This document shows, in pieces, positions 52,849 through 60,047 of a DNA stretch of 64,000 nucleotides (position 1 is the stretch's first letter; every line of letters begins with the position of its first letter). Source of the DNA: Actinoallomurus liliacearum (GTDB lineage Bacteria > Actinomycetota > Actinomycetes > Streptosporangiales > Streptosporangiaceae). The DNA is taken from contig NZ_BAABHJ010000006.1 in assembly GCF_039542035.1 (NCBI RefSeq), positions 124,001 through 188,000 of the forward strand, written 5' to 3'. The position numbers and the translations under genes were made by a program. The notes under the pieces are model-generated. The model worked only from the letters and a program-made list of their open reading frames with translations, did no database searches and was not told where the DNA came from.

Positions 52849-53211
52849 CCCAGGAATCGAAGGCACCGCCCTGGCGGGTGGTGTGTCGCGGTTGTCGATT
52901 CTGTCGCTTGGGCGGTCGGGTAGGGGCGTACCGATTGCTCGGTGAAGGGCCCGGTCCGGCCGTGATCTGGAGGCGTCCGTCCGTTTCGGCGGCGCGTTCG
53001 TCGAGCCTTTCGTACGCGGTCGCGGGTGCCACCCGGTGGATGAGGCCGCTCGGACGCCGTCCTAGGCGTCTCGACCCGGGCGGTGGCCGGGACCGTACGG
53101 CAGGGCTTGTGAGTAGGTCTTGCCAGAGCTCAGACCTTGCGGACGGTGGCCATATGTAGACAGGCCGGTCAGCCTGTCACAAAGGACTCAACAACCGAGA
53201 GCAGGTACAGC
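52849..53211. other. Intergenic region without a supported gene
   Basis: These 363 bases have open frames on both strands but none with a recognised family pattern. On the minus strand ATAYERLDERAAETDGRLQI (53022-52963) has a faintly protein-like composition and may be debris. Near 53194-53211 there is GAGAGCAGG, the ribosome site of the next gene. Confidence 0.4.
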
Positions 53212-53391
53212 ATGACGGACAACGCGCGGGTTCAGAGGTTCAAGAACGCCGTCAATGCCGGTGATCTCCCGGAGGTTGTCAGGCTGAAGGAGGAGCCCGC
53301 TGGGGGACCTGCCGACGAGCAGATCGACGTCGTCCGCACCCCTGACGGCTTCGTCGCGGCGATGGGCGGCAAGGTAATCGTCGTCGAGTGA
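53212..53391 (+). CDS. Small acidic hypothetical protein, 59 aa
   Basis: This is a compact soluble protein: MTDNARVQRFKNAVNAGDLP, then EVVRLKEEPAGGPADEQIDV and VRTPDGFVAAMGGKVIVVE. It has a good ribosome site and its own terminator, which supports a real gene. I do not recognise the family. Confidence 0.65.
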   Translation: MTDNARVQRFKNAVNAGDLPEVVRLKEEPAGGPADEQIDVVRTPDGFVAAMGGKVIVVE

Positions 53392-53445
53392 TGCGTCGGG
53401 ACCCCGGCGGTGGCAGCTCATGCGTGCCGGGGCCCTTCAGGAATC

Positions 53446-53475
53446 GGCACCCCACGAGATGTGGGGGTGCCTTTT
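53446..53475 (+). terminator. Rho-independent terminator
   Basis: GGCACCCCAC (53446-53455), loop GAGAT and GTGGGGGTGCC (53461-53471, one bulged G) followed by TTTT. It ends the 59-aa gene. Confidence 0.8.
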
Positions 53476-53571
53476 CGTCATCTGGATTTCGGTGGCTCGC
53501 CGGGCGGTAGCGGAGTGGCGCGGCGGCCCCCGGCCGCCGCGCCACGAGTGGGGTGTTTCAGAAGGCCGGGG

Positions 53572-54585
53572 CTAGCTCGTACTGCAGGAGACGGTCGGCC
53601 AGGTGGTGCTGCCGTTCTTCTGGATGGTGACGCCCCAGTTGTTGCCGCTGCCGTTCGGCTTGGCGACGAGGGTCTGGGCGTCGGGGTAGTTGGCGGTGAT
53701 GTTCCAGGTGGCCATCACTTTTTCGGGGGAGGGGACGTTCATGGTGACGGTCCAGTTGCTGGAGCCGGAGACCGCGACGTTGAGGTTGTAGCGGTCGCTC
53801 CAGGAGGTTCCGGCGGTCAGCGTCGCGGTGCATCCACCGGTGCCACCGCCACCGCCACCGCCTCCTCCACCTCCGCCGGAGCCGCCGCCGTCGGGGGCCA
53901 CGGCGCGGCCGGTCTGCGGGGAGATCATGCCGGCGCACAGGCCCTTGCTCGCCAGCGTCTGCGCGATGCGCGGGATCGCGGCCAGCGTGTTGGCGGGCCA
54001 CTCGTGCATGAGGATGATCTGACCGTTGGTGAGCCGGGCGTTGGCCTGCACGATCGCGTCGGTGCTGGCGCCGTTCCAGTCCTGCGAGTCGACGTCCCAG
54101 ATGATCTGGGTCAGGCCGTACTTGGCCTCGACCGACTGCAGGGTGGAGTTCGTCTCACCGTACGGCGGGCGGAACAGCTTCGGCGTGCCGCCGCCCGCGC
54201 CGGCGATGGCCTGCTGGGTCCGGGAGATCTCCGAGTCGATCTGCGACTGGCTCTCCTGGATCAAATGCGGGTGGGTGTAGCTGTGGTTCCCGACCCACAT
54301 GCCGGCGTTGACCTCGGCCTGGACCTGGGCCGGGTAGGCGGCCGCGTACTGGCCCTCGTTGAACATCGTGGCCCGCAGCCCGTTCTGCCGGAGCGCGTTG
54401 AGAATGGCCGGGGTGTGGTCGTTGGACGGGCCGTCGTCGAAGGTGAGCCCGACGTACCCGTTGCAGGTGGCGGCGTGCGCCGGGGCGGCGGTGCCGGTGA
54501 CGGCACCGGTGCCCGCCACGGCCATCGCGGCGACGGCCAGTCCCGTCACCAGGGAACGTCCGGTCACCAGTGGTCTGATTCGCAT
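53572..54585 (-). CDS. axeA: Secreted acetyl xylan esterase (CE4) with CBM2-type module
   Basis: This 337-residue protein has a signal peptide at about 1-38 ending AHA-ATC. The CE4 domain (41-225) has TFDDGP (48-53), HSYTH (101-105), RPPYG (139-143), DVDSQDW (164-170) and ILMHEW (191-196). The last motif normally reads HDG or HDI; Glu here replaces Asp. A Gly-rich linker (about 236-251) leads to an 86-residue CBM2-type module (CTATLTAGTSWSDRYNLNVA). It should remove acetyl groups from xylan so that the neighbouring xylanase can cut. It is the second gene of an operon, 34 bases after the xylanase, the same pairing as xlnB-axeA of Streptomyces lividans. Confidence 0.88.
   Translation of the reverse strand: MRIRPLVTGRSLVTGLAVAAMAVAGTGAVTGTAAPAHAATCNGYVGLTFDDGPSNDHTPAILNALRQNGLRATMFNEGQYAAAYPAQVQAEVNAGMWVGNHSYTHPHLIQESQSQIDSEISRTQQAIAGAGGGTPKLFRPPYGETNSTLQSVEAKYGLTQIIWDVDSQDWNGASTDAIVQANARLTNGQIILMHEWPANTLAAIPRIAQTLASKGLCAGMISPQTGRAVAPDGGGSGGGGGGGGGGGGTGGCTATLTAGTSWSDRYNLNVAVSGSSNWTVTMNVPSPEKVMATWNITANYPDAQTLVAKPNGSGNNWGVTIQKNGSTTWPTVSCSTS
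53583..53850 (-). repeat. CBM2 module copy in axeA (pairs with 54631-54898)
   Basis: This stretch aligns without gaps at a constant offset of 1048 bases with 54631-54898 in the xylanase gene and differs at only a small number of positions. The DNA identity is too high for independent drift, suggesting recent duplication or gene conversion of the module. Confidence 0.75.
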
Positions 54586-54619
54586 CTCGGGGTGCCTCCT
54601 CTCCGCGTTGTTCGGGGCA

Positions 54620-55624
54620 TCAGCTCGCGCTGCAGGAGACGGTCGGCCAGGTGGTGCTGCCGTTCTTTTGGATGGTGACGCCCCAGTTGTTGCCGCTTCC
54701 GTTCGGCGTGGCGACGAGGGTTTGGGCGTTGGGGTAGCTGGCGGTGATGTTCCAGGTGGACATGACCTTTTCGGGGGCGGGGACGTTCATGGTGACGGTC
54801 CAGTTGCTGGAGCCGGAGACGGAGACGTTAAGGTTGTAGCGGTCGCTCCAGGACTGGCCGGCCGACAGCGTCGCGGTGCACCCACCGGTGCCACCGCCGC
54901 CCCCACCGCCGCCCCCACCGCTGCCGGAGTCGCCGACGGTGATGTTGGAGTTGCCGCTGCTCTGGTACCCCTCGGTCGCGAGGATCATGTAGTAGTTGAA
55001 GCTGCCGAGGTTCATCCCGTAACGGGCCCACGCGTCGAAGTGGTTGCCGGTGGTGATGGTTCCGCCGGTCCGCTTCGACTGCCGGACGCTCCAGTACTGG
55101 TTGAAGGTCTTGGTGCCTTCGACGGAGGGGGCGTTGTAGCGGGTCGTCTCGTAGATGTCGTACGTGCCGCCGTCACTGGTGACGGTGCCCTTGTACGTCC
55201 CGGTGGGCCGGTAGCTGCCCCAGTTGTCGACGATGTAGTACTCGACGAGCGGGTTCGACGTCCACCCGTACAGGGACAGATAGGCGTTCCCGGACGGATT
55301 GAAGCTGCCGGAGTAGTTCACGGCCCGACGTCCGCCGTTGCTCCAGCCCTTGCCGGCGACGAAGTTGCCGACGTTGCTCCAAGAGGTGCTGTAGGAACCG
55401 CCGCCTTTCAGGGTCATTGAGCTCGACCCGCCGCCGTCGGTCCAGAACGAGTAGTAATAGCCACCGTCGTTGCCGGTCTGGTTCGAGGTGATGGTCGTGT
55501 CGGCGTGCGCGGTGCCGGGCAGGATCGCCGCGGCCACGGCCAGGGCCACGGCACAGGCCGCGCGGATGAGCGGCCTGGCGCGGCCGCGTCTGCGGGACTT
55601 CAGGTGGGCGAGAGCGTCGTTCAT
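54620..55624 (-). CDS. xlnB: Secreted GH11 endo-1,4-beta-xylanase with CBM2-type module
   Basis: This 334-residue protein has a signal peptide at about 1-41 ending TAHA-DTT. The GH11 jelly-roll (42-230) has NPLVEYYIVDNWGSYRPTG with nucleophile Glu128 and MILATEGYQSSG with acid/base Glu218. A Gly-rich linker (about 233-248) is followed by the 86-residue carbohydrate module CTATLSAGQSWSDRYNLNVS to SCSAS. It cuts xylan outside the cell. Operators of the CGAAA type lie 89 and about 216 bases upstream, so xylan or glucose control through a LacI-type repressor is likely. Confidence 0.93.
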   Translation of the reverse strand: MNDALAHLKSRRRGRARPLIRAACAVALAVAAAILPGTAHADTTITSNQTGNDGGYYYSFWTDGGGSSSMTLKGGGSYSTSWSNVGNFVAGKGWSNGGRRAVNYSGSFNPSGNAYLSLYGWTSNPLVEYYIVDNWGSYRPTGTYKGTVTSDGGTYDIYETTRYNAPSVEGTKTFNQYWSVRQSKRTGGTITTGNHFDAWARYGMNLGSFNYYMILATEGYQSSGNSNITVGDSGSGGGGGGGGGGTGGCTATLSAGQSWSDRYNLNVSVSGSSNWTVTMNVPAPEKVMSTWNITASYPNAQTLVATPNGSGNNWGVTIQKNGSTTWPTVSCSAS

Positions 55625-55712
55625 GTGTGATGCCTCCTCATGAACGCTGGCGGGTTGCCGATCGATGAGCGAGTATCCGCCCGGTGTTACGACGACGTCA
55701 ACGATAGATTTC

Positions 55713-55722
55713 GAAAGCTTTC
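55713..55722 (-). promoter_or_regulatory. Palindrome GAAAGCTTTC upstream of xylanase
   Basis: This is a perfect 10-bp palindrome preceded by TTTC, 89 bases before the xylanase start. It resembles the GAAA-N-TTTC operators reported for xylanase control in Streptomyces. Confidence 0.5.
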
Positions 55723-55839
55723 AGGTATCTGGTTGACCCTCTTCCATTGCCTAAGTCGCCTGACCTGGTTGGCCTGTGCGTCGGCGCCGAGCCGATCGTG
55801 TGAAAACGAGTGAAAGCCCGAGCTGGGCGGCGAGTTCCT

Positions 55840-55851
55840 CGAAACATTTCG
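55840..55851 (+). promoter_or_regulatory. CGAAACATTTCG element
   Basis: CGAAA-CA-TTTCG is a perfect inverted repeat. It lies between the xylanase operon and the MBL remnant, 216 bases from the xylanase start, and may be a second site for the same regulator. Confidence 0.45.
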
Positions 55852-55916
55852 AAACCGGGTCCGCTCTCAGCGATCAGCGAGCGGAAGGCGCGGATCGGGA
55901 CGACAGGATTGGTCGT

Positions 55917-56231
55917 ATGGAACTCGTCAAATTCGGACATGCCTGCGTTCGTCTCGAGAAGGACGGCCGGTCGCTCGTCATCGACCCCGGTGTGATGACC
56001 CCGGAGCCGGACGTCCTGACCGGCGCGGACGCCGTTCTCGTGACCCATGAGCACGTCGACCACCTCGACGCCGATCGCCTGCGGGCGGCCGTCGACCACA
56101 ACCCGGAGCTCACCGTCCACACCTGCCCGGGCGTCGCCCGGCACCTGGCCGACCTCGGCGACCGGGTACAGGTCGTCCGGGACGGCGACGTGTTCTCGGC
56201 CGCCGGCTTCGAGGTGGCGGCCGCCGGGTGA
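55917..56231 (+). pseudogene. C-terminally truncated MBL-fold hydrolase (UlaG-like)
   Basis: The 104-residue frame starts MELVKFGHACVRLEKDGRSL, holds the metal motif THEHVDHLDADRL, and runs to AAGFEVAAAG before a stop. Full members of this family have about 200 residues and continue with a conserved HxxxH/D-type C-terminal half that is absent here. The truncation removes the second metal-binding part, so the product is probably inactive. Confidence 0.6.
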
Positions 56232-56261
56232 GAGCATCACACTCGGCTGACGCGGCGGCGC

Positions 56262-57233
56262 TCAGTGCCCGGTGTGGGTGTCCGGGGTTGAGGTTCGTCT
56301 GGTGTCGCGCCGGGCGCGTGGCTGTGGTCCGGCTCTGTATCTACCGGGGGCAAGGCCGTATTCCCGCTTGAACGCGTTGGCGAAGGCGAACTCGGAGGTG
56401 TAGCCGACATGGTGGGCCACCGTGGCCAGGGGGGCGTCGGAGTCGCGGAGCAGGCGGGCGGCCGTGGTCAGCCGCCACCAGGTCAGGTAGCGCAGCGGTG
56501 GCCGGCCGACCAGCTCGGAGAACCGCCGCGCGAAGGCTGCTCGGGACAGACCGGCGCGCGCGCTGAGGTCTTCGACCGTCCACGGCCGTGCCGGGTCGCT
56601 GTGGATGCCGCTCAGGGCGGCCACGATCGCGGGGTCGTGCAGCGCCGCGGCCCAGCCCACGGCGGTACCGCTCGCGGATTGCTGGTCCAGCCAGCCCCGC
56701 AGCATTTGGACCAGCAGCGTGTCGAGCAGCGCGGGGATGTTGACGTCCGCCCCGGGGCGGCGTGTCTTCAATTCCGCGCCGAGCAGATCGATGGCGGCAC
56801 GCAACGACGGATCGTGCCCGACCCGGGCCGGTAGGTGGACGACCTCCGGTAGTTCGTTGATCAGCGGGTGCGGCCGGGCCCGATCCAGCAGGTAGGCCCC
56901 GCAGAGTGTGACGGTCGAGGCACCAGGCCGGTCGGGCGAGGTCTGATCGTGCAGTCCGACGAGCGGAGTGAGGCGCGGGGCGGCGGGCGGCTCGGAGAAC
57001 GGGTCGGCCATCTCGTGGGCGGTGCCATGCGGTAGGAACACCACGTCGCCCGCCCCGAGCACGATCGGCGGGCTTCCGTCGGCGACCAGGCGACAGATTC
57101 CTTGGAGGACTACGTGGAATCCGGCCCCTGCGAAGGACGGGTGGCGTACGGCCCAGGGACTGCGCCGTTCGGTGCGCGCGGAATGTGCCCGCCCGGTCCG
57201 CATAGCGGTGATCGCATCGCTCAGCACGTCCAT
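56262..57233 (-). CDS. AraC-family regulator with cupin-type N-terminus
   Basis: This 323-residue protein has an N-terminal AraC_binding/cupin_6 domain (PSFAGAGFHVVLQGICRLVA, then GAGDVVFLPHGTAHEMADPF). The C-terminal double helix-turn-helix is WTVEDLSARAGLSRAAFARR with GRPPLRYLTWWRLTTAARLL and ATVAHHVGYTSEFAFANAFK. It diverges from the saccharopine-dehydrogenase-like gene (123 bases between starts) and probably controls it. Confidence 0.92.
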   Translation of the reverse strand: MDVLSDAITAMRTGRAHSARTERRSPWAVRHPSFAGAGFHVVLQGICRLVADGSPPIVLGAGDVVFLPHGTAHEMADPFSEPPAAPRLTPLVGLHDQTSPDRPGASTVTLCGAYLLDRARPHPLINELPEVVHLPARVGHDPSLRAAIDLLGAELKTRRPGADVNIPALLDTLLVQMLRGWLDQQSASGTAVGWAAALHDPAIVAALSGIHSDPARPWTVEDLSARAGLSRAAFARRFSELVGRPPLRYLTWWRLTTAARLLRDSDAPLATVAHHVGYTSEFAFANAFKREYGLAPGRYRAGPQPRARRDTRRTSTPDTHTGH

Positions 57234-57355
57234 CGGGGCAGCTTATCGATCCTCTTCCTGCGTAGACGCAGGCGTATGATCGGGGCCGTTTCGCGTATAG
57301 GTTCTCCTCCTCGGGCTCCCTACGGTGAGAGATGATCACTGAAGGGAAGGTCGAG

Positions 57356-58387
57356 ATGAAGATCGTCGTATACGGGGCCAGCGGCTACACGGGCAGGCTG
57401 GTGGTGGCGGAACTTGCCCGGCGGGGTACCGGCGTGGTGCTGGCGGGGCGCGACCTCGCGCGGCTGCGCGCGGCGGCAGCCGGAGCCGGGGTGCCGGACG
57501 CGGAGGTCCGGGTGGCCCAGGCCGGGGACGCGGCCGCCTTCCACGGCTGTGATGTCGTGGTCAATTGCGCCGGGCCGTTCGTGGTGACCGGCGACGCCGT
57601 GGTGCGGGCCGCGATCGCCGCCGGTTGCCACTACGTGGACATCGCCGGCGAGCAGGTGCATATGAAGCGGACCTTCGATACCTTCGCCGGGCCCGCCCAG
57701 CAGGCCGGGGTGAGCGTGGTACCCGGCGTGAACGACGACGGCCTGCCTGGTGATCTGCTGGCTCATCTGGTCGCCGAGCAGACCGAGGCGGTGGAGGAGG
57801 TCGTCCTCGGCGTGCATCTGGCCCGCGGTGACGGGGCGCCCTCACGGGGAACCCTGCGCACCGCGTTCACCAACCTTGACACCTTCCGCAGCGGTGGCCT
57901 GGGATACGAGGACGGCCGATGGCACGATGACATCCCCACACGGCGCGTGTCGTTGGCCTTCCCCGGCGACGACCGGCCGGCCCCGGTGCGGAAGTTCCCG
58001 TTGCCCGGCGTCGTCACCGTGCCCCGACACGTGCCCGCCAGGCACGTGTCCGGCGTTGCCAAGGCCGAGGTGGTGGCCGCATTCTCCACGATCACTCCGG
58101 AACTGTTGGACGCCGTCCCGGAAGGGCCGGCCGAGGACCACCGCCGCGCGGGCAGATGGACTCTCGTGGTGGAGGCGGCCGGGCGCGAGGGTGACCGGGC
58201 GCGGGGGGTGGTTCAGGGCTCCGACATACAGGGGTCCACCGCGGTGATCGTGGTGGAGGCGGCTCACCGGCTGGCCGTGAACGGAGCCGTTCCCGGAGTC
58301 CTGGCCCCGGCGCAGGCGTTCGAGTCGGCCGACTTCCTGGACACCCTTGCCCCCCACGGCGTCACATGGGCAGTCGATTCGGTATGA
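57356..58387 (+). CDS. Saccharopine-dehydrogenase-like NAD(P)-binding protein
   Basis: This 343-residue protein has the N-terminal Rossmann motif VVYGASGYTGRLVVAELARR, then CDVVVNCAGPFVVTGDAVVR and AAIAAGCHYVDIAGEQ, typical of the trans-acting enoyl-reductase/saccharopine-dehydrogenase family of mycobacteria and relatives. The substrate is unknown. ATG 57356 follows GAAGGGAAGG; ATG 57332 would add eight residues. It is the likely target of the divergent AraC regulator. Confidence 0.85.
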   Translation: MKIVVYGASGYTGRLVVAELARRGTGVVLAGRDLARLRAAAAGAGVPDAEVRVAQAGDAAAFHGCDVVVNCAGPFVVTGDAVVRAAIAAGCHYVDIAGEQVHMKRTFDTFAGPAQQAGVSVVPGVNDDGLPGDLLAHLVAEQTEAVEEVVLGVHLARGDGAPSRGTLRTAFTNLDTFRSGGLGYEDGRWHDDIPTRRVSLAFPGDDRPAPVRKFPLPGVVTVPRHVPARHVSGVAKAEVVAAFSTITPELLDAVPEGPAEDHRRAGRWTLVVEAAGREGDRARGVVQGSDIQGSTAVIVVEAAHRLAVNGAVPGVLAPAQAFESADFLDTLAPHGVTWAVDSV

Positions 58388-58527
58388 CGCGACCTGCTCG
58401 CAAGGCGCCGTGCCGCGGCCCGAGGCGTGGCTGAGCGGGCGCCATCGGCGTGGAAGGGGCGCGGGGCGGTGTTCACTGGTCGCCGGCCGGCGTCGACGTT
58501 GTCCGGCAGCCGGGTTCAGACCGTCCG

Positions 58528-60009
58528 TCAGGCGCGTGGTCGCCGGGCTGCTCGGCGGGGGAGGTGGACGTTGAGGTTGATCCAGAGGGCGTGGACGAAG
58601 CCGGCGAGCCAGACGATCAGTCCCAGTGCCATGCCGATCGCCGTCTGAGGCGTGTCGACGTCGGACTCCGGGCCGCTGCCGACGAGGATGAAGGCCAGCA
58701 CCGCCAGCACGAGATAGGCCACCGCGGCGACGAGCCACGACGGTCGCCGGTGTCGGGCGGCGATGTAGCCGAACGACAGCCAGGTGCCCAAGCCGAACAG
58801 CAGCGTCGGCAGCATCCAGAGGCTGTGCGCCGCCTTCCAGCCGAGCCCGCGTGGGCCACCCGGCATCGGTGGGCCGGCGACGACTCGCGCGTCGGTTCTC
58901 GCCCATTCGCTCGCCGACCGCGGTCCGGTCGCGAGTGGAGCTCCGCCGGGAGCCGGGGTATGGCCTCTGGCGGGCCCGCCGCCGGGAGCCGTCATGGGCG
59001 GCACACCGCTCACCGGCCGCGCGGCGGCCGTCGGCCGGGGAGCGCCGACGAAAGGTCGATCGGCGGGAGCGGAGGGCGGGTCGAGAGGGCCGGCCAACCG
59101 GGCGAAGGCGCGGGAGTAGAGGTGGGCGCCGCTCCGCGACTCGTCCGCGGGGTCGATGTCGCCGAGCGGGCCCGGCGGTCCGACGTACGGCAGCAGGCGG
59201 TCGCACGTCTCCCGGGCGTCCGCGGGCCGCCTCCCGGGGTCCTTCTCCAGCAGTTGCCGGACCAGGGCGTCCAGCTCCGGAGGCAGGTCGTCGCGGCGCA
59301 GCGGAGGGGGAGCCTGTTCGAGCTGCAGATGCATCAGCTCGGCGGGCGAGGCGGCGTCGAACATCCGGTCACCGGCCAGCATCTCGTACAGGACGCACCC
59401 GAGCGCGTACAGGTCGGTGCGCGCCGTCGCCGGGCGGCCGTGCAACTGCTCGGGGGCCATGTACGCGGGCGTGCCGACGGGCTGCCCGGTCCGGGTGATC
59501 CGGGAGAGCACGGAGTGGTCGACCAGCCCGGCCACGCCGAAGTCGAGCACCTTGACGGCGCCGTCGCCGGTGAGCATGACGTTCTGCGGTTTGACGTCCC
59601 GGTGGACGAGGCCGCCTTGGTGAGCGGCGGCCAGCACCGCCGCGACCTGCGCCGCGATCCCGGCCGCCCAGGGAACCGGGAGCGGTCCCTCCTCGGCCAT
59701 GAGGTCGCCGAGCGTACGGCCCGTGATCAGCTCGAGGACGAGGAACAGCCCGCCGTCGTACGTGCCGGCGTCGTACACCGTGGGAACGCCGGGGGTCCGC
59801 AGCCCGGCCGTGACGGAGGACTCGCGGGCGAACCGGCGGGCGAGCTCGTCCGGGTGGGTGTGCCCGGCCAGGGCGTCGTCGGTGAGCAGCTTCACGGCCA
59901 CCGGGCGTCGCAGTTGCCGGTCCTCGCCCTCCCAGACCTCGCCCATGCCGCCGCGGCCGAGCGGGCTCAGCAGTTCGTAGCGCCCGGCCAGCACCGTGTG
60001 CCGCCCCAC
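58528..60009 (-). CDS. Membrane Ser/Thr protein kinase (PknB-type)
   Basis: The protein has 493 residues. The kinase domain (about 10-275) is complete: LGRGGMGEVW (17-26), Lys40 in VAVK, HRDVKPQN (136-143), DFG (156-158) and APE (185-187). After a Pro/Ala-rich stretch (about 300-395) four hydrophobic segments follow near the C-terminus (SLWMLPTLLFGLGTWLSFGY, PSWLVAAVAYLVLAVLAFIL, IGMALGLIVWLAGFVHALWI). There is no PASTA or other extracellular sensor. GTG 60009 follows GAGGGGACGG. It lies 38 bases after the DNA methylase gene on the same strand, so the two are probably co-transcribed. Confidence 0.9.
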   Translation of the reverse strand: MGRHTVLAGRYELLSPLGRGGMGEVWEGEDRQLRRPVAVKLLTDDALAGHTHPDELARRFARESSVTAGLRTPGVPTVYDAGTYDGGLFLVLELITGRTLGDLMAEEGPLPVPWAAGIAAQVAAVLAAAHQGGLVHRDVKPQNVMLTGDGAVKVLDFGVAGLVDHSVLSRITRTGQPVGTPAYMAPEQLHGRPATARTDLYALGCVLYEMLAGDRMFDAASPAELMHLQLEQAPPPLRRDDLPPELDALVRQLLEKDPGRRPADARETCDRLLPYVGPPGPLGDIDPADESRSGAHLYSRAFARLAGPLDPPSAPADRPFVGAPRPTAAARPVSGVPPMTAPGGGPARGHTPAPGGAPLATGPRSASEWARTDARVVAGPPMPGGPRGLGWKAAHSLWMLPTLLFGLGTWLSFGYIAARHRRPSWLVAAVAYLVLAVLAFILVGSGPESDVDTPQTAIGMALGLIVWLAGFVHALWINLNVHLPRRAARRPRA

Positions 60010-60047
60010 CGTTCCGTCCCCTCGCCGTGCCGATCGACGCCCGAACC

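Noticed and set aside
52817..53159. Frames on both strands after the DUF397 operon
   Set aside because: They overlap the terminator hairpin or have no family resemblance; at most debris.
53820..53890. Triplet-rich CCACCGCCACCGCC run resembling a microsatellite or CRISPR-like repeat
   Set aside because: It is the codon run of the Gly-rich linker in the esterase gene; the same linker occurs in the xylanase.
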